From Blastococcus sp. TF02-8 (GTDB taxonomy: Bacteria > Actinomycetota > Actinomycetes > Mycobacteriales > Geodermatophilaceae), in assembly GCF_003319175.1 (NCBI RefSeq), contig NZ_QOHK01000005.1:62001-126000 (forward strand): a DNA stretch of 64,000 bases, in the 5' to 3' direction. The number at the start of each line of letters is the position of its first letter. Positions within the stretch are counted from its first letter, which is position 1. Both the position numbers and the translations under genes were made by a program. The notes below the pieces were generated by a model that saw nothing but the letters and a program-made list of their open reading frames with translations, did no database searches and was not told the DNA's origin. Shown here in pieces: positions 42,825 to 51,577 of the stretch.

Positions 42825-44714
42825 TCAGATCTGGACGCCGCGCTCCCGGAGCCACGGCAGCGGGTCGATCTTCGTGCCGTTGATGCCGCCGACGTGCACC
42901 TCGAAGTGCAGGTGCGGGCCGGTGGACTGACCGCGGTTGCCGAGCAGGGCGATGGTGTCGCCGGCCCGGACCACCTGGCCGGCCTTCACCAGGATCTGGT
43001 CCATGTGGCCGTAGACGGTGACGTCGCCGTTGTCGTGCTGGATGTAGACCGCGAGCCCGAAGCCACTGGCCGGGCCCGCCTCGAGGACGACGCCGTCCAT
43101 GGCCGCGCGCTCGGGCGTCCGCATGGGCGCGGCGAGGTCGATGCCCGCGTGCAGCGTTCCCCAGCGGGCACCGAAGCCGCTGGTGAGCCGAGCCCCTTCG
43201 ACCGGGAGCACGACCTTCGGGCGAGCTGCCTCCTCGGCCGCGGCGACGGCGACGCGGTCGGCCTCGGCCTGCGCGTCGGCGGCAGCCGTGCGCTCGGCGT
43301 CGCGGGCGTTGCGGCTGCTGACGAGCTCGCGGAGGCGGACCGCCGCCTGCGCGTTGACCTCGGCGACCGGCGGGGTCGCGCCCTCGAGACCGAGCTCCTC
43401 GGCCACGCTCACCGAGTGGCTGGCGGTGGTGGTCTCCACCTCGGTCGGCTGGCCGGCGGCCGCACCGCTGATGCTCAGGGCGCCCACGAGCGCGGCGGCG
43501 AGGTACAGCGCCGGACGGCGGCGGGCCGTCGGCGGACGCCGGGTCAGCCGGTTCCGACCGCCGCGGGCCAGGGCCGCGACGACACCGATCGGGTCGGCGT
43601 CGGGAGCCTGCCGGACCGCGGCCACCTCGTCGACGACCGGGGCGGGCGCCTCGATGAACACCGGCATGGTCGGCGTGGGAGCCGGCTGGACCCGGGCTTC
43701 CTCGACGACCACCAGGTCGGGGCGGCGCGACACCTGGGCGTCGACGACCGCAGCGACGTCGGCCACGGCGGGGGTGCGCTTGTAGGGCGTGGGCCGCTGC
43801 GCCGGCTCCCCGGCCTTCGCGGCGATCGCCTTGGCGACGGCGGTACGTGCGGCGGTGATGCGCGCCGTGGCGGGCGTCTCGGCGCGGTGGCGCCCACGGG
43901 CACGCGGCGCGGAGCCGGTCGGCACCGCGGTCCTCGCCTCGGGAGCTGCCGCCTTCGGAGCGGCCGCCTTCGGAGCGGCCGCCTTGGGAGCGGCCGCCTT
44001 GGGAGCGGCCGCCTTGGCGGTCGTCGCCTTCGCGGTCGTCGGCTTCGCAGCGGTCGGCTTCGCAGCGGCGGTCTTCGCAGCGGTCGCCTTGGCGGCGGTG
44101 GCCTTGGCGGCGGCCGGCTTCACGGCAGCGGTCTTCGCAGCCGTCGCCTTCGGAGCGGTCGCCTTCGCAGCCGTCGCCTTCGCAGACGTCGCCTTCGGAG
44201 CGGTCGCCTTCGCAGCCGTCGCCTTCGCGGTGGTCGCCTTCGGAGCGGTCGCCTTGGCGGCGGTCGCCGTGCCGGCGGCCGGCTTCGCGGTGGCGCGCTT
44301 GGCGGCCGCGGCGGTGCGCGCGGCCGTCGCCGCCTTGCGGGTGGCCGCAGCCGTGGCGGTCGCCGCCTTCGTCGTCGCCACCTTGGCGGTCGCGGCGGTG
44401 ACGGTCACCGCCTTGGAGCTCGCAGCCTTCGCCGTGGCAGCACGGGCGGCCTTGGCGCCGGCGGCGAGGGTGCCGGCGGCAGCCGCGGCCTTCGCAGCGC
44501 GGGGAGAAGCGGCGGGGCGGGTGGACGAGTCGGTCCGGCGGGTCCCTGCAGGCGCCTTCCCCTGGCGCTGCGTGGGGACCGTGGACTCGGCCTTCTCCTC
44601 GCCGGAGCCGCGGGACGAGGTGCTCGTCGTGCGGGCCGGAGCGAGTGCCGTGACGGTCTGGTCGACCGGCACCGCACCCTCTGCGAGGAGGCGGTCGTGG
44701 TGGAGCGAACTCAT
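42825..44714 (-). CDS. M23 peptidase with long Lys/Ala-rich repeat N-terminus
   Basis: 629 aa from the ATG at 44714. Residues about 60-290 are Ala/Lys/Thr-rich KAT and AAPK repeats like histone H1 or mycobacterial HupB tails. One transmembrane helix is at about 405-425 (ALYLAAALVGALSISG). Residues about 505-629 are a LytM/M23 domain with GFGARWGTLHAGIDLAAP (metal His, Asp) and GPHLHFEVHVGG. The topology gives a cytosolic basic tail and an extracytoplasmic peptidoglycan endopeptidase. The 277 bp upstream (44715-44990) contains no gene. Confidence 0.88.
   Translation of the reverse strand: MSSLHHDRLLAEGAVPVDQTVTALAPARTTSTSSRGSGEEKAESTVPTQRQGKAPAGTRRTDSSTRPAASPRAAKAAAAAGTLAAGAKAARAATAKAASSKAVTVTAATAKVATTKAATATAAATRKAATAARTAAAAKRATAKPAAGTATAAKATAPKATTAKATAAKATAPKATSAKATAAKATAPKATAAKTAAVKPAAAKATAAKATAAKTAAAKPTAAKPTTAKATTAKAAAPKAAAPKAAAPKAAAPKAAAPEARTAVPTGSAPRARGRHRAETPATARITAARTAVAKAIAAKAGEPAQRPTPYKRTPAVADVAAVVDAQVSRRPDLVVVEEARVQPAPTPTMPVFIEAPAPVVDEVAAVRQAPDADPIGVVAALARGGRNRLTRRPPTARRRPALYLAAALVGALSISGAAAGQPTEVETTTASHSVSVAEELGLEGATPPVAEVNAQAAVRLRELVSSRNARDAERTAAADAQAEADRVAVAAAEEAARPKVVLPVEGARLTSGFGARWGTLHAGIDLAAPMRTPERAAMDGVVLEAGPASGFGLAVYIQHDNGDVTVYGHMDQILVKAGQVVRAGDTIALLGNRGQSTGPHLHFEVHVGGINGTKIDPLPWLRERGVQI
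43940..44280 (-). repeat. 15-bp coding repeats (Lys/Ala tail of M23 peptidase)
   Basis: Tandem, slightly variable 15-base units encode five-residue AAPKA and ATAKA steps. The most regular block, 43940-44015, has five near-identical units. Units of 15 keep the frame, so length can vary without damaging the protein. Confidence 0.8.
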
Positions 44715-44990
44715 GCACCTGACTTCCGTCGGCGGACATTGCAAGCGGCTCCCGGGGAGAGGAGCGGGGCCCATGTAAACACGCCGTGATGGATTCGTGA
44801 TCTGCCGGACGGGGTATCCACCTGCAGTTCTGTGAACCAGGTCACCGACTATCGGGCCGGTAGATCAACAGTGCGTAGATCGCACGCAACACAAAGTGAT
44901 GGACGCGCCGCAGATGGTTGAGAGTCGCGCGATCCGGGTCACGAACACGTCCAACGGCCCGAATCGCGGTCCGATCGAGGGAGATTTCGC

Positions 44991-46172
44991 ATGCGCGCAG
45001 TGACCTGGCACGGCCGGGCCGACGTCCGGGTGGACACCGTCCCCGACCCCGTTCTCCAGGACCCGACGGACGTGATCGTGGAGATCACCTCGAGCGGCAT
45101 CTGCGGCTCGGACCTCCACCTCATCGAGGTCATGGCCCCCTTCATGTCCGTGGGCGACATCATGGGCCACGAGCCGATGGGGATCGTCCGGGAGGTCGGC
45201 CGCGAGGTGACCGCGGTCAAGCCCGGCGACCGGGTCGTCGTCCCGTTCAACATCTCCTGCAACACGTGCTGGATGTGCTCCCAGGGTCTGAACTCGCAGT
45301 GCGAGACGACCCAGAACCGGGAGCAGGGCATGGGCGCGTCCCTCTTCGGCTACACGAAGCTCTACGGCCAGGTCCCCGGCGGTCAGGCCGAGTACCTCCG
45401 GGTGCCCTTCGGCAACACCCTGCCGATCAAGGTCCCCGACGCCCCGCTCGACGACCGCTTCGTCTACCTCTCCGACGTGCTGCCCACCGCGTGGCAGGCG
45501 GTGCAGTACGCAGGAATCCCCGACGGCGGCAGCGTCCTCGTCCTGGGCCTCGGCCCGATCGGTGACATGTGCACCCGCATCGCCAAGCACCTCGGTGCCG
45601 GCCAGGTCATCGCCTCCGACGTGGTGCCGGAGCGGCTCGCCCGCGCCCGGCGCAACGGCATCACGGTCATCGACTCGACCGAGCAGGAGGAGGTCGTGGC
45701 GCGCGTTCGCGACCTGACCGACGGCCGCGGCCCCGACGCGGTCATCGACGCCGTCGGCATGGAGGCGCACGGCTCGCCGGTGGCCTCGGCGCTGCAGAAG
45801 GCCACGGCGATCGTCCCCGACGCGATCATGGAGAAGGTCATGCAGGTCGCCGGCATCGACCGCCTGGCCGCGCTGAACACGGCCATCGAAGCGGTCCGCC
45901 GCGGCGGCACGATCTCGCTGTCCGGCGTCTACGGCGGCGCGACCGACCCGCTGCCCCTCATGCGGATGTTCGACAAGCAGATCCAGCTGCGCATGGGGCA
46001 GGCCAACGTCTGGCGCTGGGTGCCCGACATCCTCCCCCTGCTGCTGGACGGCGACCCGCTCGGCGTCGACGACTTCGCCACCCACCACGTGTCGCTGGAG
46101 GAAGCGCCGCAGGCCTACATGAACTTCCGGGAGAAGAAGGACGGCGCCGTCAAGGTGCTCATCAACCCGTGA
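44991..46172 (+). CDS. Zinc-dependent alcohol/formaldehyde dehydrogenase
   Basis: 393 aa. Medium-chain dehydrogenase. SSGICGSDLH has the catalytic-zinc Cys, MGHEPMG the His and Glu, and CNTCWMCSQGLNSQC the four structural-zinc cysteines. A Rossmann motif VLVLGLGPIGDMC binds NAD. The inserted region after residue 100 resembles glutathione-independent formaldehyde-dehydrogenase-like enzymes. Substrate not determined. Next to an AKR. Confidence 0.9.
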   Translation: MRAVTWHGRADVRVDTVPDPVLQDPTDVIVEITSSGICGSDLHLIEVMAPFMSVGDIMGHEPMGIVREVGREVTAVKPGDRVVVPFNISCNTCWMCSQGLNSQCETTQNREQGMGASLFGYTKLYGQVPGGQAEYLRVPFGNTLPIKVPDAPLDDRFVYLSDVLPTAWQAVQYAGIPDGGSVLVLGLGPIGDMCTRIAKHLGAGQVIASDVVPERLARARRNGITVIDSTEQEEVVARVRDLTDGRGPDAVIDAVGMEAHGSPVASALQKATAIVPDAIMEKVMQVAGIDRLAALNTAIEAVRRGGTISLSGVYGGATDPLPLMRMFDKQIQLRMGQANVWRWVPDILPLLLDGDPLGVDDFATHHVSLEEAPQAYMNFREKKDGAVKVLINP

Positions 46173-46249
46173 TCCGGGCGGCCCGGGCCGGTGGACGAAA
46201 ACACCGGCCCGGCCGCGCATGGGCGCCCGCCGGCGGGTACGGCAGGGCC

Positions 46250-47143
46250 ATGACGACCACCACCGCGGAGAAGTCCGGCAGCTACCGCCTCGGCGACCGG
46301 GAGGTCCGGCGACTCGGGTACGGCGCCATGCAGCTGGCCGGCCCCCACGTGATGGGTCCGCCCGCCGACCGGGACGCCGCGATCGCGGTGCTGCGGCGCG
46401 CGGTCGAGCTCGGCGTGAACCACATCGACACCAGCGACTACTACGGCCCGACCGTCGTCAACGAGCTGATCCGCGAGGCCCTCCACCCCTACTCCGACGA
46501 CCTGGTGATCGTGACGAAGGTCGGCGCCCGCCGGGACGCCGACGGCGGCTGGCCGGAGGCCCTCGACCCGGACGACCTGCGCCGGGCCGTGCACGAGAAC
46601 ATCGAGCACCTCGGCGTCGAGGCGCTCGACGTCGTCAACCTGCGGATGCCCGGGTTCGCCGAGCCGGTCGAGCGCTCGCTCGCCGAGCCCTTCGAGGCCC
46701 TCGCCGCCCTCCAGCAGGAGGGGTTGATCCGGCACCTGGGCGTGAGCAACGTGACGACGCAGATGTACGCCGAGGCGCGGGCGATCGCGCCGGTCGCCTG
46801 CGTGCAGAACCACTACAACCTGGTGCACCGGGCCGACGACCCGCTCATCGACGCGCTCGCCCGCGACGGCGTCGCCTACACGCCGTTCTTCCCGCTCGGC
46901 GGGTTCAGCCCCCTGCAGTCCGCCGCCCTGGAGACGGTGGCCCGCCGGCTGGGGACGACGCCGATGCAGGTGGCCCTGGCCTGGCTCCTGGCCCGCTCCC
47001 CCAACCTGCTGCTCATCCCCGGGACCTCGTCGGTCGCGCACCTCGAGGAGAACCTGCAGGCGGCCGCCCGCGTGCTCGGCCCCGACGAGCTCGCCGAGCT
47101 CGACCGCATCGGCGGGACCGGCGAGCCAGACGTGGACCTCTGA
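46250..47143 (+). CDS. Aldo/keto reductase lacking the catalytic His
   Basis: 297 aa from the ATG at 46250. It has the AKR landmarks GYGAMQLAG, HIDTSDYYGP (Asp, Tyr), VTKVGA (Lys) and IPGTSS. Where the active-site His is usual (LxQLHxxD), it reads DVVNLRMPG, with Arg. That substitution is seen in a sub-branch of AKRs and may alter the substrate range. It is co-oriented with the alcohol dehydrogenase 77 bp upstream. Confidence 0.9.
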   Translation: MTTTTAEKSGSYRLGDREVRRLGYGAMQLAGPHVMGPPADRDAAIAVLRRAVELGVNHIDTSDYYGPTVVNELIREALHPYSDDLVIVTKVGARRDADGGWPEALDPDDLRRAVHENIEHLGVEALDVVNLRMPGFAEPVERSLAEPFEALAALQQEGLIRHLGVSNVTTQMYAEARAIAPVACVQNHYNLVHRADDPLIDALARDGVAYTPFFPLGGFSPLQSAALETVARRLGTTPMQVALAWLLARSPNLLLIPGTSSVAHLEENLQAAARVLGPDELAELDRIGGTGEPDVDL

Positions 47144-47145
47144 GG

Positions 47146-48360
47146 TCAGCGCACCGACCGGATGCGCGTGACCGAGACGGCGCCGGCCACGGTGCACAGC
47201 CCCGCCAGGGTGAACAGTGCGCCGTAGCCGGACAGCCCGATGACCGCGCCGGCGAGCAGCGGCGCCAGCGCCTGCGGGGCGACCAGTGCCACGTTCATGA
47301 CCCCGAGGTCCCCGGCGACCGAGTGCGGGTCGGGCAGCACCTGGGTGACCAGCGCCTGGTCGACGGAGGTGTACGCGCCGTACCCCGCACCGAGCAGGAC
47401 CCCGGCCACGAGCGCGGCCGGCCAGCTGGGAGCGACGACGAGCACGGCGCAGGCCAGGGCCTGGAGGACGGCGGCCCACCCGACGAACACCCGTCGCCGT
47501 CCGCTGCGGTCCGACAGCACCCCGCCGCCCCAGGCCGCGGCCACCGTGGCGACCAGGTAGACGACGGTCAGCACCAGCAGCGCGCCCTCGGGGTCGGCGA
47601 GCCCCAGGCCGTCGCCGAGGAAGTAGAGGAGGTAGGTGGTCCCCAGGGCGTTGCCGAGGCTGACCAGCAACCGGCCGGCGAACGCCCAGGCGTAGTCCGG
47701 CGACCGGGCCGGCGCCTCCCACGTGGCCCGTACCGCGGCGGCCGACGACGGCGGACGACCGCCCGGCCCCGGCTCCGGATCGCGGGCCGAGGCCAGCCAG
47801 GGGACCGCGGTCCCCAGCAGGACGACGGCCAGCGCCAGGTAGCCGGGCGCGACGCCCCCGCCCAGCGCGGTGACCAGCCCCAGGCCCACGACGATCCCGA
47901 GGGCCTGCGGGCCGTAGACGGCGGCCGAGACTGCGCCACGGTGCTCCGGTGGCACCTGGTCGGCGATGGTCGCGGTCAGCCCGGCCATCGCGGCGTACAT
48001 GCCCAGCTGTGCGATCAGCCAGGTGCCGGCCAGCGCCCGCCAGTCGCCGACCGCCCCGCTCGACGCGAGGCCGGTGGCGTAGACCAGCACGCCCCCACCC
48101 GTCCACACACGGCGCCGTCCCCACCGGGACCGCGTCCGGTCGCACAGCGCGCCGAACACCGGCAGCGCCACCAGCGCGGCGAGCCCGGCCAGTCCGTTCA
48201 CCAGCGCGAGGTCGCGGACCTTGTGCAGCGGGTCGAGGGCCTCCAGCTGGAGCGGCAGCAGGAGCTGCACGGGGGCGAGCTGCGCGGCCCAGAGCCCGAG
48301 CCAGGCCAGCCCGAAGCGCAGCGTCCAGGCCCGGCCGACCCGGGCCGGCGCGACGGTCAT
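47146..48360 (-). CDS. MFS transporter
   Basis: 404 aa, twelve transmembrane helices. The loop CDRTRSRWGRRRVW is a major-facilitator motif A variant, like sugar-cation (GPH-like) and peptide-type transporters, and DRSGRRRVFVGW its second copy. Its ATG overlaps the stop of the TetR gene (ATGA), so the regulator and transporter are coupled. The stop lies 2 bp from the convergent AKR. Substrate unknown. Confidence 0.88.
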   Translation of the reverse strand: MTVAPARVGRAWTLRFGLAWLGLWAAQLAPVQLLLPLQLEALDPLHKVRDLALVNGLAGLAALVALPVFGALCDRTRSRWGRRRVWTGGGVLVYATGLASSGAVGDWRALAGTWLIAQLGMYAAMAGLTATIADQVPPEHRGAVSAAVYGPQALGIVVGLGLVTALGGGVAPGYLALAVVLLGTAVPWLASARDPEPGPGGRPPSSAAAVRATWEAPARSPDYAWAFAGRLLVSLGNALGTTYLLYFLGDGLGLADPEGALLVLTVVYLVATVAAAWGGGVLSDRSGRRRVFVGWAAVLQALACAVLVVAPSWPAALVAGVLLGAGYGAYTSVDQALVTQVLPDPHSVAGDLGVMNVALVAPQALAPLLAGAVIGLSGYGALFTLAGLCTVAGAVSVTRIRSVR

Positions 48361-48950
48361 GCGGCGTACCGGCCGACGAGCAGCTCGACGGCGGCCTCCA
48401 GGGTGCGCCGCGTGGCCTCGGTGTCGTGGTCGACCAGCCAGGTGGTGGTGGCGCCGTCGACCAGGGTGACCAGGAGCCGGGCCAGCTCGCCCACCGGCCG
48501 GTTCCAGGACGACCCGGTGAGCTCCGCGGCCTGCTCCAGCAGGGCGGCCGCCGCGTCGGTGTAGGCGCGGTACTGCTCGCGGGCCACCGCGCGCAGCGCC
48601 GGCTCGCGCACGGCGTGCAGCGTGAGCTCCAGCATCAGCTGCTCGGCCCCGGGGTCGGCCCCCAGGTGCTCCAGGTATCCGCCGGCGGCGGCACGCAGGC
48701 AGCCGGCCAGGCCTGCCGCGGGGTCCATCCCGGCGGTGGCCGCCGTCAGCTCCCGCCCCACCACCCGGCGGACCAGCTCGGCGAGCAGCTCGTCCCGCGA
48801 GACGAAGGCGTAGTGGAAGCTGGCCAGCGACATGCCCGCCTCGGCGACGACGGCGCGCGTGGTGCCCGCGGCCAGCCCGTCTCGGGCCATCACCCGCAGG
48901 GCCGCCTCGACCAGGGCCTCACGGCGCTCGCCGACGGTCCATCGCGCCAC
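48357..48950 (-). CDS. TetR family regulator
   Basis: 197 aa from a GTG at 48950. The helix-turn-helix region is TRAVVAEAGMSLASFHYAFVSRDELLAELV. The C-terminal domain (residues 80-190) is helical and ends ATRRTLEAAVELLVGRY. It overlaps the MFS gene and begins just inside the end of the FAD oxidase gene. It likely controls this three-gene set. Confidence 0.88.
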   Translation of the reverse strand: MARWTVGERREALVEAALRVMARDGLAAGTTRAVVAEAGMSLASFHYAFVSRDELLAELVRRVVGRELTAATAGMDPAAGLAGCLRAAAGGYLEHLGADPGAEQLMLELTLHAVREPALRAVAREQYRAYTDAAAALLEQAAELTGSSWNRPVGELARLLVTLVDGATTTWLVDHDTEATRRTLEAAVELLVGRYAA

Positions 48951-48951
48951 G

Positions 48952-50250
48952 TCAGGCCCGCCCGAGGAGCGCGTCGAGGTGCGGGCTCGCCAGGACACGA
49001 GCGGGGTCGAGCCGGTCGCGCGCCGCGACGAACTCCCCGAACCGCGGGTACCGGGTGCTCAGCTCCGCCGCGCCCAGCGAGTGCAGCTTCCCCCAGTGCG
49101 GCCGGCCGCCCACCGCACCGGCGATCGCCTCGAACGTGGCGAAGTACTCCCCCGGCTCGCTCCGGGCCGGCACGTGCACCGCGACGTAGGCGGTGTCCCG
49201 GCCGTACGCGGTGGACAGCGGGACGTCGTCGGCGGCCGCGACCCGCACCTCGACGGGGAAGGGCACGCGCCAGTCGTTGGCCTCCACCGCCCGCCGCAGC
49301 TCGGCCAGCACTCCGGGTGCCGCCTCCCGGGGCACGGCGTACTCCATCTCCCGGAACCGGACCCGCCGGCGGGAGACGAAGACCCGGTGCGCGGCGTCGG
49401 TGTACGTGCGCGCCCCGAGCGCGCCGGCGGAGAACCTGGCCAGCGGCGCGACCAGCGCCGGGGCCCGCCGTCCGGCGGCGACGACCGCGGCCAGCCCGGC
49501 GTTGGCCAGCACCTCGTCGTCCCAGAGGGCGCGCCAGCGCGGGAGCGGCTCGACCGCCGACAGCGGCACGCGGGTGTTGCGCTTGGTCAGGCAGCGGTCG
49601 GTGTGCGGGAACCAGTAGAACTCGACGTGGTCGGTCGAGGTCATGTACTCCCCGAACCCGTCGAGCAGGTCGTCCAGCGCCGCCGCCGCTTCCTCGGCGC
49701 GCAGCGCGAAGGCGGGTACGGCTTGCAGCGTCACGGTGTCGAGCACACCGAGGGCGCCGAGCGAGACCCGGGCGACGTCCAGCAGCTCCGGGCGCTCCGC
49801 GGCAGAGCACCGCAGCACCTCGCCGGCCGCCGTCACCAGCTGGACGCCGCGGACCTGGGTGGCCAGGCCGCCGAAGCGGGCGCCGGTGCCGTGCGTGCCC
49901 GTCGACACCGCTCCGGCCACGGTCTGCCGGTCGATGTCGCCGAGGTTCGTCAGCGCCCAGCCGCGGGCGGCGAGCTCGGCGTTGAGCCGGTGCAGCGGCA
50001 TGCCGCCCTGCACGGTGACCAGTCCGGTCGGGCCGACGTCGACGAGCTCGGCGTGGCGGTCGAGGGAGAGTGCGCAGTCGTCGGGCCGCGCGACGGCGGT
50101 GAAGGAGTGCCCGCTGCCGACCGGACGCACCCGCCGGCCCACCGCGGCGGCGGTGGTCAGCGCCGTCGCGATCGCCTCGGTACCGGAGGGATGCAGCACC
50201 GAGACGCCGTCGACCCGCTGGTTGCCCGCCCAGTTGCGCCAGCTGCTCAC
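48952..50250 (-). CDS. FAD-linked oxidase (aldonolactone oxidase type)
   Basis: 432 aa from a GTG at 50250 with AGGAGAACGG upstream. An N-terminal FAD_binding_4 domain (VRPVGSGHSFTAVA; GDIDRQTVAGAVSTGTHGTG) is followed by an ALO domain ending HWGKLHSLGAAELSTRYPRFGEF and LDPARVLASPHLDALLG. This matches bacterial D-arabinono-1,4-lactone/alditol oxidases. The HWGK motif near the FAD is intact. The exact substrate is unknown. It heads the oxidase-TetR-MFS cluster. Confidence 0.9.
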   Translation of the reverse strand: MSSWRNWAGNQRVDGVSVLHPSGTEAIATALTTAAAVGRRVRPVGSGHSFTAVARPDDCALSLDRHAELVDVGPTGLVTVQGGMPLHRLNAELAARGWALTNLGDIDRQTVAGAVSTGTHGTGARFGGLATQVRGVQLVTAAGEVLRCSAAERPELLDVARVSLGALGVLDTVTLQAVPAFALRAEEAAAALDDLLDGFGEYMTSTDHVEFYWFPHTDRCLTKRNTRVPLSAVEPLPRWRALWDDEVLANAGLAAVVAAGRRAPALVAPLARFSAGALGARTYTDAAHRVFVSRRRVRFREMEYAVPREAAPGVLAELRRAVEANDWRVPFPVEVRVAAADDVPLSTAYGRDTAYVAVHVPARSEPGEYFATFEAIAGAVGGRPHWGKLHSLGAAELSTRYPRFGEFVAARDRLDPARVLASPHLDALLGRA

Positions 50251-50317
50251 GCCGTTCTCCTCCGTCCGGTTCGCGGCAGCGTACTGGGACGGTTGACCCA
50301 GTTGGGGACTGCGCAGC

Positions 50318-51553
50318 ATGCTGCCTCCCGTGGCCCTCCCCGCCGACGACGCCGAGACCGCCCGCGCCCGGCTGGACGCGGCGACCGCCGACCTCGACCC
50401 GCCGATGGCCGTCCTCGACCTGGACGCCCTCGACGCCAACGCCGCCGACCTCGAGCGCCGAGCGGCTGGCCGTCCGATCCGCGTGGCCAGCAAGTCCGTG
50501 CGCAGCCGGCCGGTCCTGCGCCGGGTCCTCGCGCGGCCCGGCTTCGCCGGCGTCCTGGCCTACACCCTGGCCGAGGCGCTGTGGCTCACCGGCGGGGAGG
50601 ACCCGGTCACCGACGACGCCCTCGTCGGCTATCCGACCGCCGACCGGGGCGCGCTGCGCCGGCTCCTGAGCGACCCCGACCTCGCCGCCCGGGTCACGCT
50701 CATGGTCGACAGCCCCGACCAGCTCGACCTGGTGGACGCCGTCGTCGCACCCGCGGCCAGGCCCGAGGTGCGGATCTGCCTGGACCTCGACGCCTCGCTG
50801 CGCGCGGCCGCGGGGCGGGTGCACGTCGGCGTCCGCCGTTCGCCGGTGCACACCCCCGACGAGGCCGCCGACCTGTCGCGTGCGGTCGCCGGCCGGCCGG
50901 GCTTCCGCCTCGTGGGGCTGATGGCCTACGAGGCCCAGGTCGCCGGGGTGCAGGACGCGCCGCCGGGCCGCCCGCTGCGGGGGCTGGCGGTGCGCGGGAT
51001 GCAGGCGGCCTCGGTCCGCGAGCTCGCCGCGCGCCGCGCAGCTGCCGTGGCCGCGGTGCGCGCCGTCGCTCCGCTGGAGTTCGTCAACGGCGGCGGCACC
51101 GGGAGCCTGGAGACGACCGCGGCCGACCCGTCGGTGACCGAGCTCGCCGCGGGCTCCGGGCTCTACTCCCCCACCCTCTTCGACGGCTACCGCGCCTTCA
51201 CCGGCCGGCCGGCCGCGCTCTTCGCCCTGCCGGTCACCCGGCGCCCTGCCCCCGGCACCGTCACGGTCGCCGGCGGCGGCTGGATCGCCTCCGGCCCACC
51301 GGGCACCGACCGGCTGCCGCGCCCGGTCCACCCCGCCGGTCTCCGGATGATCGGCACGGAGGGGGCCGGTGAGGTGCAGACCCCGCTGCGCGGCGCGGCG
51401 GCGACCACGCTGCGGATCGGCGACCGGGTGTGGTTCCGGCACGCCAAGGCCGGCGAGCTCGCCGAGCACGTCGCCGTCCTGCACGCCCTGACGGGCGACC
51501 GGCTGACCGACGCCTACCCCACCTACCGGGGCGAGGGGCAGGCCTTCGGCTGA
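50318..51553 (+). CDS. DSD1/alanine-racemase-like PLP enzyme
   Basis: 411 aa from the ATG at 50318 (GTG at 50330 possible). AVLDLDALDANAADL and IRVASKSVRSRPVL carry the PLP Lys. The C-terminal metal-type domain has VWFRHAKAGELAEHV. This places it with D-threonine aldolase and D-serine dehydratase-like proteins (amino acid deaminase/aldolase). The FVNGGGTGS loop binds the PLP phosphate. Divergent from the FAD oxidase and possibly functionally linked. Confidence 0.85.
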   Translation: MLPPVALPADDAETARARLDAATADLDPPMAVLDLDALDANAADLERRAAGRPIRVASKSVRSRPVLRRVLARPGFAGVLAYTLAEALWLTGGEDPVTDDALVGYPTADRGALRRLLSDPDLAARVTLMVDSPDQLDLVDAVVAPAARPEVRICLDLDASLRAAAGRVHVGVRRSPVHTPDEAADLSRAVAGRPGFRLVGLMAYEAQVAGVQDAPPGRPLRGLAVRGMQAASVRELAARRAAAVAAVRAVAPLEFVNGGGTGSLETTAADPSVTELAAGSGLYSPTLFDGYRAFTGRPAALFALPVTRRPAPGTVTVAGGGWIASGPPGTDRLPRPVHPAGLRMIGTEGAGEVQTPLRGAAATTLRIGDRVWFRHAKAGELAEHVAVLHALTGDRLTDAYPTYRGEGQAFG

Positions 51554-51577
51554 CGACGGACCCCTGACGACGGACCC

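Noticed and set aside
43940-44280. CRISPR-like array
   Set aside because: The 15-base units are in frame inside a long coding sequence, have no spacers, and encode AAPKA-type repeats.
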